From assembly GCA_017165825.1 (NCBI GenBank), contig CM029370.1, forward strand, positions 26,374,247-26,438,246: a stretch of 64,000 bases of DNA. The letters run 5' to 3'. Under the pieces are notes generated by a model. That model did not search any database, was not told where the DNA came from, and worked only from the letters and a program-made list of their open reading frames with translations. The translations under genes and the position numbers were made by a program. Each line of letters begins with the position of its first letter. The first letter of the stretch is position 1. Source of the stretch: Hepsetus odoe. Its lineage: Eukaryota > Chordata > Actinopteri > Characiformes > Hepsetidae. Shown here in pieces: positions 1 through 10,900 of the stretch.

Positions 1-474
1 TGAAACGGTCTGCACTCCACAAAACCTCTGAAAGTGTGTTGTGGTTTTAATATTAAGGCTCCTGTGTTTATGTAAAAATACCAACAAAACAGGAGAAGTT
101 AAGGGAATTCTTTAATAATGTAGGTCAGTGAAACAAGATATGACCCTTTCTTATTGGTCTGAGCGTCATGAAACGTTCACATCATGTAAAGAACATCAGC
201 CATTTTAGGTGAATGATATAAATTTTTTTTAAAAATTGGCTCAGTAGTCAAAGTGTTCTATTTCATTGGAGATCCCAGAGACTAGTTGGCCTTGTTCTCT
301 CTGGACGGCTTGGGTGGCCATTTTTTTGCTCCCACATCACAATGTTAACCAGGGCCGTTAGCTTTTTCCTCCAGGTTTGTTCAGCTGAGTAGCCGCATTG
401 TGTTGGCACCATTTCATAAAGATGCATAAAGACTTCACATGACTCACATGCTGGGAGGGTGAAAACAGCATGTG

Positions 475-697
475 AAGTGAAAGTGATTAATTGCCGTGGT
501 GATGCACAGCACACAGTGAAACACAAAGAAATCCTTCCCTGCATTTAAGCCACATGAACCGTGCAGCAGGGGGCAGCTATGTTCAGCAGTGATGGGGACT
601 ATGTCCAGGGGTTAGGGGTACCTCAGGGCAACCTTCTGATCAGCGACTCGAACCCATGACCACCTGATCCTGGGGCTTAACCACTAGGCCATCGCTT
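475..697 (-). repeat. tRNA-derived SINE, minus orientation, decayed
   Basis: This copy has the family order in reverse: the tail side near 475 (gtgaaagtga, cagcacacagtgaa), the GCAGGGGGCAGCTAT block, the ggtacctcagggcaacct core, a decayed B box (cgaaccc) and the A-box head ccactaggcca. The rest of 1-846 shows no other recognisable feature. Confidence 0.75.
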
Positions 698-846
698 ATA
701 ATATTATGTGACTATTGGGGCCTATTATTGTTGAAATTGGAGCTTAATACATATGTAGATAATGCTAAATATTCAAAAATACAAAGGACGAGACATGCTT
801 CGTTTTGGCTGCTGATTGATCTGCTTTTCCCTTCTGTTGCAACCAG

Positions 847-3800
847 GCCACTGTTACTGAGCAGCAATGGAAAGAAGTCAAAATACATCTCTGAGATCTA
901 TGAGGAACAAATGGACCACGGCAAAGTATGTGTGGATGGAAGAAGAGTGATGGTTAACCCTGTTATATTTATGTCATGCACACAATCACGCTAATCCATA
1001 ACAAAGACGAGACAACATCCATCAAAATACGGGAATATACAACATTTGTAAAAATAAAGGAATTCTCCAGCATTTGTTAACCTCTTTGTCTTTAGTAATC
1101 AACTCTACAATTACTAAAGAGAGAGCAAGCAGCTGATGGATATTGAGTATGGGGGCAAAACCATGTAACATGTAAAGATGAAAAAAAAAGTCACTTCAGC
1201 CCTGGTGACTGCTATCTTTGACAGTGCCACATTTTTCTTGCCTGCTTGAAGAACATAATAATTAATTCAAATATGGAAGGACTGGGGTGTAAATACTTGG
1301 TTTTACAGTATTTTGGGGTGATTGTCAAGGTTTTTCCAAATAAAAACATTTCCAAGTGCATGGTAGAAGCTTTACAGCAGGAAGGATTGATTTCCGCTTT
1401 AAAGGACCAGTGAGTACCCGGCTCAGATCCATGAACGAACCTGTTAATTGCCTGTTGATTTGGTTCAGATGTTAAAGTAGAGACATTCGAAAATTTTGTT
1501 GTGCTTTGTGAGTTTATTTACCCTCTTTTCTGTCTCTGTTCAGAACCTGTCCTGTATGTGTCTTAAGTTGCAGCTATATGTCATTATCTGTTATTTATAT
1601 ATTGATTGTAGCTCACAAACAGAAACGCTGGCTGTTTAATCAATCTGAGCTCTTTCAATTAGTCTGCAGTTAGTGGCGTCAACGGGCTGAAGACCAGCTC
1701 GGACATTTCTGATGACGTCATCATCTGTGATGTTACTGATGACGCAGAAGTTACAGTGGACACATCCAGAACGTCTGAAGAAGGGTATGTAGTGTGATCT
1801 TCTGTACAAGTCATAACACTGTTAAAGAAAAGGCTTTTTGTAATATGCAGTAATGACTTTGCAGAATCTATCACAAAAGCATCCATGTGTTGCACTGTAT
1901 CCTCACAGCCAGTTACTTGACATCACAGCAGTGTTAATACGTGTCCTTTAAGGAACACAGCTCCAGCCCTGCAGCTCATTTTGTGTTTTATCAATATCAT
2001 TTTCTTTAGGGACATCGAAATAGTTGAACTAGATCGTGAAGCCAGCTCAACTACAGAGATGATGAGCATGAACGGAAACATACCGGACTCTCCTGTTCAG
2101 GAGGACGTAGAAACACCCAGAACCCAGCCAATTAGCAGCGCTCTACAGTTAAATCATTCATCAGCCCTGTTCCAGGAGGACCCAGTGAAGATGATGGACT
2201 CCATCCTAAATGAAAGTGGGACCATTTCACAAAACATCAACCTTTTGGGCAAGTAAGTAGACATTATTTTTACTCCTCAGCTTCACACCGAACAATAAAA
2301 TTGCTAATATGAGCAACTGCTCAGTGCAATGTCCGTGTAAGGTAGAGGAGGATAAGCCTGTACCTGACCTTCCAAATGCTCTCATGGCTGAATGCAACCA
2401 AACATTTGTGTAAAGTCTTCCCAGAAGAGCCGATGTAAGAAATTTTGGTTTGGTTTTGGGTGTGTAGTGTATATTAGGACTTCCAGACACAGTCTGCAGC
2501 ATATTAGCGCTGCCCTTTAACACTGAAGTTCTTAGATGTTTTCCAGCAGCAACAACCAATCAGACAAGAGGTCATTTGTATATATTAGTCTTAAAGGCCC
2601 AGTCTGTTTACTTCAGTGAGACAAACATCACAAAAAAAACATAACACTGGCCTCGAGCTATACTGGGTAAAAAAGTTAATTTCATTGTTTTAGTTTGATG
2701 CAGTTACAGTGTCACTTCTCCACATTATTGATCATCTAATTACTGGTCAGATATTATTACTAGTAGGTTGCTCTGAGGTACCCTTGAGCAAGGTACCGTC
2801 CCCATCACTGCTTCCCAGGCGCTTTCAATAGCTGCCCCCTGCTGCTCGTGTGTGTATGGGTGAAACGCAGAGGATGAATTTCGTTGTGTTGTGCTGTGGT
2901 GCGTTTCACAATGACAGGAATAGTCACTTTCACTTTCATTAAACATTTGCTAGCTTTTTGCCACTTTAAATTGTGTAAGGCCTAGTATTCTGTCCCCATC
3001 TACGTCAGAGAGCGTCCACACCGTTCAGTAGCGTCATGGGCGGCGCAGTCAGAGTAAAAGTGATCTCCACACGTTATTTTAGTCAAATAAAAGCAGACAT
3101 CTGTGTCTTGAGTGTGGAGAGACCTTAAAACCCAAACTTTAAATATGGTGTGGGGACATAAATGTGATACTAAAGTCAGTTAACATCATATTTAGCACAT
3201 AGTTTGTAGGGTTTTGGCTCCAACAGCAGGTTCAGGTTACTCTGAAAGTGTTTCAACAACTGCCATACGTGATCAGACTCCTCGTTTGGAGTGCTTCTAA
3301 CAAAAGGTGATCTCCCAATCAGGCTCGAGCTGATGGATTATTTGGACAGTATTGATTGCAGTTTGGAAGACTTCCAAGCCTTGCTGTATGAGAAACAGTT
3401 CAGCATTGACCCAGCTATTCAGGAGGTATGTGTCAGTTTAGTCTCTGCAGTGAACATCAGCTGATATCAAACCAGTCGAACCTAATTTACATTCCAGTGT
3501 TTTAGAAGCATCGTCCTGTTCAATTTACAGTCCCGACCCAAAGTTTAAGACCACTTGACAAATGGCAAAAAAATCATATGTTGCATGGTTGGACCTTAAC
3601 AAGGTTCCAAGTAGAGCTTCAACATGCTACAAGAAGAAATGGGAGTGAGACAAAACATTTCTTTGAGCAGCAATTTATTGAAAACAACGCTTAAACTGAA
3701 ACAGGCTACTTTACAGCTGATCAAAAGTTTAGGACCACACCTCCAAAAAACCCCTAAACCCCCCCAAAACAGAAATCAAAGTTCTAAAGATGAACTCAGT

Positions 3801-6157
3801 GATGAGTAGTTCCACCGTTATTGTTAATCACTTTAAAAATTCATTGCGGCAGGCTTGATGCAAGTGTTTCCATGAGGTGAGTGGGAACATTTCTCCAAGT
3901 GGTGAAGACGGCCGCACGAAGGGCATCTACTGTCTGGAACTGTTGTCCATTTTTGTAAACATCCCCAAAGGTTCTCAATTGGATTTAGATCAGTGGGACA
4001 CGCAGGATGGTCCAAAAGAGTGATGTTATTCTCCTGGAAGAAGTCCCTTGTCCTGCGGGCATTGTGAACTGTAGCATTGTAACCCAGTCGTTACCACACA
4101 GACGAGGGCCCTCAGTCATGAGGGATGCTCTCTGCAACATCTGGACATAGCCAGCGGCCGTTTGACGCCCCTGCACCTCCTGAAGCTCCATTGTTCCACT
4201 GAAGGAAAAGGCAAACCAGACCATTATGGCGCCCCTCCACTGTGGTGCATAGAAAACATCTCAGGTGGGATCTGCTTGTCATGCCAGTAACGTTGGAAAC
4301 CATCCGGACCATCAAGGTTAAATTTTTTTCTCATTCAGAGAATAAAACTTTCTTCCACCTTTCAATGTCCCATTTTTGGTGCTCTCTTGAAAAGTCCAAA
4401 CGGTCAGTTCTGTGGCGTTCGAGGAGAGCGAGGCCTTTGAAGAGGTTTCTTGTTTTTGAAGCCCTTCAGTCTCAGATGCCGTCTGATGGTTATGGGGCTG
4501 CAGTCGGCACCAGTAACGGCCTTAATTTGGGTCGAGGATCGTCCAGTGTCTTGACGGACAGCCAACTGGATCCTCTGACTCAGTGCTGGTGAAATTCTTT
4601 TGGGTCTTTTACTTGACTTTTTTTGTTCCATAACCCTCAGGATCATTTAAGAAATTCCAAATGACTGTCTTACTGCGTCCCACCAGCGATGGCGCTGTGA
4701 GAGACCCTGCTTACGCAGTTCAGCAACCCGACCACGTTCAAAAAGGGAACTTTTTTTTGCCTTTGCCATCAGAACGTCATGACAGTGTGACTACCTGACA
4801 GAAAATGGCAATGAATCCACATTTTTGCACAGATTTGGCCTTTTAAAGGCACGTGGTCCTAAGATTTTGATCAGTTTAAGCGTTGTTTTCAATAAATTGC
4901 TGCTCAAAGAAATGCACTCCCATTTCTTCTTGTAGCATGTTGAAGCTCTGCTTGGAAACTTGTTAAGATCCAACCATGCAACATATAATTTTTTGCCATT
5001 TGTCAAGTGGTCTTTTGATCAGGACTGTATTTACTAAAGATGTGTGGTTCTCTGTGAATATTTCTGCATTGATGGACACTTACGTTTTATTTGAATTAAG
5101 TGAATTAAGTTATTTTTCACTTCTTTTGCTCTTTGTGTCGGTATTCTGTCTCTCCCTCAGCAGTCCAGCTCAAGTGCTAAAAACAGCCTTTTCACAAAAT
5201 ACAGGACTGAAAATTACAATGCAGGTGAGTGGTATATATTCCTCGTTTAAGTTACTTTTTTAATTTTTATTTATTTATTTCACTCACCATTTATCACTAC
5301 AGATCTCATTCTGAGGCTGATCCAGTGTTTTTATTTTCAGAGATGCAGCCTGTCCCAAGTTATTTAGTACATATTTAAAGTAGTAATGAGCTAAATTAGA
5401 TCAAATCTAATTTAATGAAGATGCTTAAGACAGTTTCTAGTTGCACTCCAATACAGCATTAAAACACAATTCAACTGTTTTAATGAAAAGCAGGTTAATG
5501 TTATTGCCTTCATTTAACTAAAAGTGGCCTTTAGTTCACTTCTCTGCCTTTTGGCAAACGGTCAAGTGCAGTATGTTCTTATCAGTTTAACATCTGATAC
5601 ATCCCCTACTCGGGGACGACATATCAAATTGATTTTTGAAACGCGGAGCTGGAATAGGGGCTTTAACGGTGCACCCTTCCTTGGGGCAGTGGTGGCCTAG
5701 TGATTCGGCCCCAGGATCAGAAGGCCATGGGTTCGAATCCCAGACCAGTTAATTGCTCTAAGGTAGCCACACTACTCCTGATTCAACTCGTCAGAATGAA
5801 CAAGGGGAAATTGTGGCCTCCAGGAATTTCACATTTGCTCGTTTGACAATCCCCACAGACAAACAGCTGATTCAGTACACCAGCTGCCCCCTGCTGGCCT
5901 TCCTGGATGGCTGCAGCCCTCTGCCCTCAGGCCCTGAACCCCAGCCCGAAGACCTGAGCCAGTCTCTGCTGAAGCAGAACAGTGAGGAGGCCCTAGACCT
6001 GCTGGATTCTGACATGGAGACCAAAGAGACGTCCCGCAGCGCAATGATCCGCCTGGAGCCCCTCACAGAGGCCGAGGCCAGCGAAGAAACTCTGTTCTAC
6101 TTGTGCGAACTGGACTCAGACCTGCCTTCTGCTGACCCGCCTCAACTGGAGGTCTGA
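847..6157 (+). CDS. hsf2: Heat shock factor 2, C-terminal exons (5' part off window)
   Basis: HSF2 is a stress and developmental transcription factor that binds heat-shock elements in the nucleus. Six exons join in one frame: 847-926, 1670-1784, 2010-2252, 3323-3425, 5161-5224 and 5859-6157, giving about 300 residues plus the TGA at 6155. All have GT-AG boundaries; either of two acceptors three bases apart fits 5161. Family signatures seen are SDDVIICDVTDD (exon 2), EDPVKMMDSILN and NINLLGK (exon 3), LMDYLDSIDCSLEDF followed by FSIDP (exon 4, the HR-C region), and DKQLIQYT plus RLEPLTEAEASEETLFYLCEL (last exon). These match HSF2 rather than HSF1. The DNA-binding domain and HR-A/B lie upstream of the window. 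The first seven bases could be the end of the preceding exon (Leu-Lys-Arg, correct phase), but that donor is weak. The introns carry a Tc1 element, SINEs and a U2 pseudogene. Exon 5161-5224 is the least certain. Confidence 0.93.
2345..2450 (+). mobile_element. Tc1/mariner transposase C-terminus fragment in hsf2 intron
   Basis: The stretch from cctgacctt through ctctcatggctgaatgcaacc to cttcccagaagag resembles the 3' coding end of a common fish Tc1/mariner-type transposase (a P-D-L-x-N-A-L-x-A-E-x-x-Q-like string). It is a short, non-coding remnant. A related sequence occurs at 28030-28441. Confidence 0.4.
2755..2939 (+). repeat. tRNA-derived SINE, plus orientation, head truncated
   Basis: It starts within the core (agtaggttgctctgaggtac), continues through ccttgagcaaggtaccgtcc, agctgccccctgctgc and gggtgaaacgcagagg, and ends with the family tail cactttcactttc. 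The tRNA-like head is missing. It lies in the hsf2 intron between 2252 and 3323. Confidence 0.8.
3528..5027 (-). mobile_element. Tc1-like DNA transposon in hsf2 intron
   Basis: This is a 1500-bp element with long terminal inverted repeats of roughly 200 bp. The left end CAGTCC... and right end ...GGACTG are flanked by TA on both sides (3526-3527 and 5028-5029), the Tc1/mariner target duplication. The inner arms share the caatttattgaaaacaacgc / gcgttgttttcaataaattg stretch. It carries a broken transposase on the minus strand. It sits in sense-strand intron 3426-5160 of hsf2 without disturbing either splice site. Confidence 0.9.
3833..4769 (-). pseudogene. Tc1-like transposase, frameshifted
   Basis: The reading starts at the ATG at 4769 (MAKAKKSSLFERGRVAEL..., helix-turn-helix N-terminus), meets a stop near 4650, and resumes as SSTQIKAVTGADCSPITIRRHLR and then in other frames. 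The catalytic C-terminal signature is recognisable as DLNPIENLWG near 3960-3990. A typical Tc1 transposase is about 340 residues. Here at least three frames are needed, so no active enzyme is made. Confidence 0.85.
5535..5676 (+). pseudogene. U2 snRNA pseudogene in last hsf2 intron
   Basis: The segment follows vertebrate U2 snRNA in order: CTTCTC-GCCTTTTGGC, TCAAGTG-AGTAT, GTTCTTATCAGTTTAA, ATCTGATAC, a stem-loop CCCCTACTCGGGG, a decayed Sm site region (gatttttgaaacgcggagctggaatagg), and the exact 3' end AACGGTGCACC. It is about 142 nt against about 190 nt for real U2; roughly 45 nt of the 3' stem-loop region are missing. The branch-site-pairing GTAGTA is changed to GCAGTA. It is therefore a pseudogene. 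It directly abuts a SINE head at 5682. Confidence 0.85.
5682..5772 (+). repeat. tRNA-derived SINE head, 3' truncated
   Basis: It has GGGGCAGTGGTGGCCTAGTG (A box) and a perfect B box GGTTCGAATCC, then agaccagttaattgctc, and is lost after the first part of the core. It begins six bases after the U2 pseudogene ends. Confidence 0.75.
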
Positions 6158-6555
6158 TGGGGAACAGCGAGGCAGGAGATTGAATTTTTTTTTTTTTTTT
6201 TCCCCTTTTTGTGCATAATCATCCCAATGGTCTATTTATTTGACTGAATTTTGGTACATTGCTGATCAAGCTGAATTTACATTCCATCATTTCACGTATG
6301 CTTCCTGTTACCGAACGTTAGTGTCTCATTTCAGCGCGCCTGCAAGGAGATATAGCTGCAGTGATGTAGCTCATTGAGTTTTTTTTTTTTGGCTTTTTTC
6401 CTTTTTATATTGATCAATTCTGTGACCCGACAGTCCTGTAAGTGCCTGCGTTCAGATCTCTGTACATACAGCGCTCTGTCAATAGTTCCATCATGTTCGA
6501 GTGATTTGCCTTTCTTGTAATCTTTGTCTATATCTTGGCAGTTACATTACATTTC

Positions 6556-6561
6556 ATTAAA
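6556..6561 (+). terminator. hsf2: hsf2 polyadenylation signal (ATTAAA)
   Basis: ATTAAA lies 399 bases after the hsf2 stop in an A/T-rich 3' UTR and is followed by a GT-rich stretch (tttgtttgtc). It is the common variant of the vertebrate poly(A) signal. Cleavage would fall at about 6575-6590, roughly 1.3 kb from the stop codon of the convergent serinc1 gene. Confidence 0.6.
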
Positions 6562-6675
6562 GACGTTGCAAGGAGTCGGAAGTTTGTTTGTCTCCCTGCC
6601 TTGCACATGCCATGTTCTTTACTCATTACTGGAAAAGGGTTTGGAAAGTTTGACACTGCTCACGTCTTGATCAGA

Positions 6676-7927
6676 TTTATTATTATTTTTTTTTAAACTG
6701 AGCTTTGTGAAAGCGATCAATGATTTGTAACAATCTGATCTAACAATCAGAAAACGTTTGGTGCACTAGAAGTTAATTCTGCACACAGATTGTCAATATT
6801 GTGAAAGTCAGTTCTATTTGCCACATTGCTCACTCGTAACCCAAAATGTGGGTAAACAGCATGACGTTTCCTTTCCTGTTTATAATCGTTATTTTGGCAC
6901 AAATGCACTTCCAGCCATGTTTACCCAGGGATTCACATCCACGACCGCGTTGGGGTTTTGACCTTTTAATGATTAAGACAATAATTTACAAAGCATTTAT
7001 CAAAAGAACAAACGAACACAGCAGCATCAACGCCTATTGCTTAACAGCAACTACTAGACTAATAACGTCTGCAGGCTGGTAACACACTTTACATGGCATG
7101 AATGTGAAGAAAACTGCAGATTCAAAATCAATATGTCAAATCCTATCATGGGTTATCAGATACAGATCAGTGCAAAACATCAACACAAAATTCAAACTGT
7201 GCAAGTTGCAAAAGGGTTAGCACTGTGGCATTTTACAGTCCTAACTAAAGGCCTGACCGAGTAAATCCGTTAGCATGCACAAAACCAGAAACACAGGCAG
7301 CAACATGGATGGTATAAAGAATTCTGTTATCCGTTCATTTGACGGCATAATTTCACCATAAACAGAAGCTTTTGCGGGTTCACAACATTCTAAATACCAT
7401 GTTTTTTTTTTTTTGTTTTTTTTTTTATGGTAACGTTTAGGCAGAAAAGCTTAATCTAAACCTCTACTCAGTAATGATTTGTTTCATGCTGAAGCAGAAA
7501 TACTGATTTATTACGTCCACGCTACAGGAAATTAGTCTCATGGTTGCAAATCATAAGCATCAACGCTGTATCTTCACAACAAAACGCCTGGTGCACATCA
7601 TGGACAAGCTTAATCAGAATGACTTTACATTCTTGTTTTTGTTTTCCTAAACTACATTTGTTAGCTCCTTCCTGAACGTTCTTTGGGTCGTTTCTGTAAA
7701 TTATAACCCTTAGAAACTCTGGTCTAACTCTTCTGGCCTTCTTTTATAACACCACAAATAAATATACACTACATGACATGCAGAAGTTCAAACACGCCGG
7801 CGGTCTAACCAGGGGAATGCACGTATTCAGGTATTTACATTGAGACATAACTTGCCGATCCTATACAGATGGATATTCACAATAATGAAGGGCAAGGTTC
7901 ACGCGGAGCGATCTTTCGGCTCGGCCA
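6676..7927 (-). other. serinc1: Probable serinc1 3' UTR and hsf2-serinc1 convergent interval
   Basis: No open frame of note lies here. The stretch is A/T-rich and follows the serinc1 stop on the minus strand. Minus-strand AATAAA signals (TTTATT on plus) occur at about 7506-7511 and 6676-6681. Which one is used cannot be told from sequence. If the distal one is used, the two convergent transcripts end within about 100 bases of each other. Confidence 0.4.
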
Positions 7928-10900
7928 TCAGTCGAAGTCACGGTTGGTGAGGACCAGCGGAGCCACCAGGGTCCACACGTACAGAGAGATACAGATCCAG
8001 CTGGATGAAATCTTCACCCACACCGATGGCCATTTGCTGGTCATCATCTCGTAGTTGGCATCAGGGCTGAAAATACGAAGAAACACAGACGGATGTGAAA
8101 CGAGTTCACAGTAACGTCTGCAAATCAAATAGCTACATATATACGAGCTAGCAAGGCTGCAGCATGAGAGTTCAGTCATGGGAGTTCTGTCACTGCTGAT
8201 GGTCAGTAAGCTGCTCCCAGTCCAGTTTGGTGGATTTTCTCCTCAAACGCACCAGATTGAGCTCACTACCACACTACCAGCTTTAAAAGTTGTGTTAAGA
8301 CCAGAAAATGTGCTGGACCAGAGCTGCAGTTCACCATTCCTAGTTCTATAATGTTTCTGCCACGACTTCCTTTTAGAAGGATTAGGAATGGAAGCTGAAA
8401 GTAACTCTGAAACTAACTCAGCAACTTTTGCACTTTTCTACTTTTTATTCTGTATTTCTTACAAGTCTACACATCAATCATAAACGTACGTGTTTCATTC
8501 AAAATGCATGAAAAGAAGAATGAATCAAAACTGCAACTATTTTAAGTTTCTTTGTATTTCTTAGACACGGCATTAAAAGCTTTCATCTGGCATCAAACTC
8601 CATACCTGTACCAGTTGGTCAAGGTCATCATGATGTAGAGAGAGGCCAGGAAGAGCATGAAGTGGAAGAAAGAGTAGCTGTATGTGACGCCATCCTTCTC
8701 GTTGTCGACGGCGCGGTTAGAAGGATCTCCCTCGTCAAAATTCTCTGGTGCAGGGCCATCCTCGATCAGAGCCGACTCATCGCTGGTCAAGGTGAGCTTG
8801 TTCACTTGTGTGTTGTTGGAGTTGCGGATGCTGAAAAGGCACGAAGGGCGATTTTTAAGAAAGCAAAACAGGAATTACAGTAGAAATGTAACATTATAAT
8901 ATAAAGCATCAATTCAAATATAAATCATGGAAGGTTAGAAGTGACTGCAATCAATAGAAATAAATAAAATACTCTTGTGCAATGTCTATATTCTACATTG
9001 TTTTGGCAGCAGTCTGTATTTTTAAATATAACTAGAAATGAAAAAAAACGTAACAAGGTTATTATTTTAGATGATGTCTGAAAGGAAAGTGGTCAAAGGT
9101 TGCTTTCCAAATCTTACCTAGAGTACAAAACACACATCAGGAACAAGATTAATCCCACAATGCCCTGAGCGTCCCACCACTGGACCACGTGTTCTTTGCC
9201 AGCTGGGCTGGTGCTATTCAGACCAATAATGCCCAGCAGGCTTGGGTTGCATTTATGGTCTGTGGAAGAAATGAAATAAAAATCAATAATAATCATACTG
9301 TCAGGGTGCATCTCCACAAAATAATTTGATGGAAAGAACGTAAAAAAAAAACAATCACGTACCAGGCTCATTGGTCATGGCGGACCAGGTCAGATACATT
9401 GTGTACAGGGTAACAATGGAGGACTGCAAGAGACCAGACCTGGGCTGAGATTCCTGGATGAAGGAGGGAAAAAAATAAATAAATAAAAATCTGATGAAGC
9501 AATCTATATACTGACTGAACCTTTTCATGTGGCGGCACAGAATAAACTAAAGTGCGGCCTTCCTTATGTCTCGCATTACCTGAATTTTGGGCAAGATGGA
9601 CAGGACTGAGGCTCCCACGCACAGCAGCATGTTGACACTGATGAAGGCTTTGTTCTCGGTGCATCCCTCAGAGTGAGTGTAGTACACGTAGAACAACACC
9701 AGGGACACGAAAGAGAGGGCGTAGTTCACAGTTGTGGCAGAGAGAAGTGCTGTGAGGCAAATGAAGTGCAAAGAGGCCTTTAATCTGATGCCTATAACCG
9801 CGGGACTAACCTTTACCTCCGCTCCTCAGCAGGAGTCTGTGGCACCTTCAGCCAAAATAACAGTTGCTTCATGAGCGCTGATGTTTGTGAATATAACCTT
9901 TATATAAGAAAGGAACCAGCAGAACCAATCCTCTTTCCTATAATCCCCACAAGAAGTGCAGAACTGTGCAAAGTCTTAGGCACACAAACTGGCTAAAAGG
10001 TTTTGTAACACATCAGCAAAATTTCAAATTGAGATAAATTCACCAAAATTTCTATCTAAAAAAAAGTGTGCCGAAAACCTTCACACAGCGCTGTACGTTT
10101 GGGAGCTGCTTGAGTGCTCACTGTGACTGAAAACAGTGCTAGCCAGAAGGTCAGGCCTTTCTCATGCCTACCTGCATACCAGCAGCGAGAATTTCCCTCC
10201 TCCATCTTCTCCACCCACGACTCATTCCAGGAGTGAGCAAAGTCAATCAGAAGCACTAGCTGAATCAGAATGAAACAGAAAGCGCCAGCCATCCCAATGT
10301 AGAACCACACTAAAGGAGCAAAGCACAAGAGGAGGCAAGGTTACTTTCTTCATCTGGAAGTGTTTGGATAACTGTTGGATTACAGGCGTCATGAAATATA
10401 CTGAATTACCAGTGGTAAAGGGGCCTTCGGGAATGAAAAATGCTCCAACTGTAATGGCAGTGGCTGCAGCAAACTTGAAGAACCAAAACCTGCAAAGGAC
10501 AGGAAAACCATATAGATCACTGCCAAAAAATAAAAAATAATTATTATCTTATCCAGAGCGACTTCCATGTCCTAATTACAGGGACAGTCCCCCTGGAGAC
10601 ACTCAGGGTTAAGGGTCTTGCTCAGGGACCCAGTGGTGGTAGTACCAGAGGTGGGATTTGAACCTGGGACCTCTTGAGCCACAGGTCCATAGGCAAGTAT
10701 CCTACCACTAGACCACCACCACCACCCTGGAGCAGGTCAGGTAATGGGACTGGAATGGAAATGAGAGATATAAACCTTATACTACAACTTATACAGGCTG
10801 GTTTACCCGTTGTGAACTGCAGCTCGGGGATCCTGGCTGCTCTTGACCTTGATCATGAGGAGGGAGAAGAGGAGGAAGAACATGGCCATGCCAAAGCAGA

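Noticed and set aside
1713..1720. TGACGTCA (CRE) in hsf2
   Set aside because: It lies inside a coding exon spelling the conserved S-D-D-V-I-I string, so it is best explained by the protein sequence and not as a promoter element.
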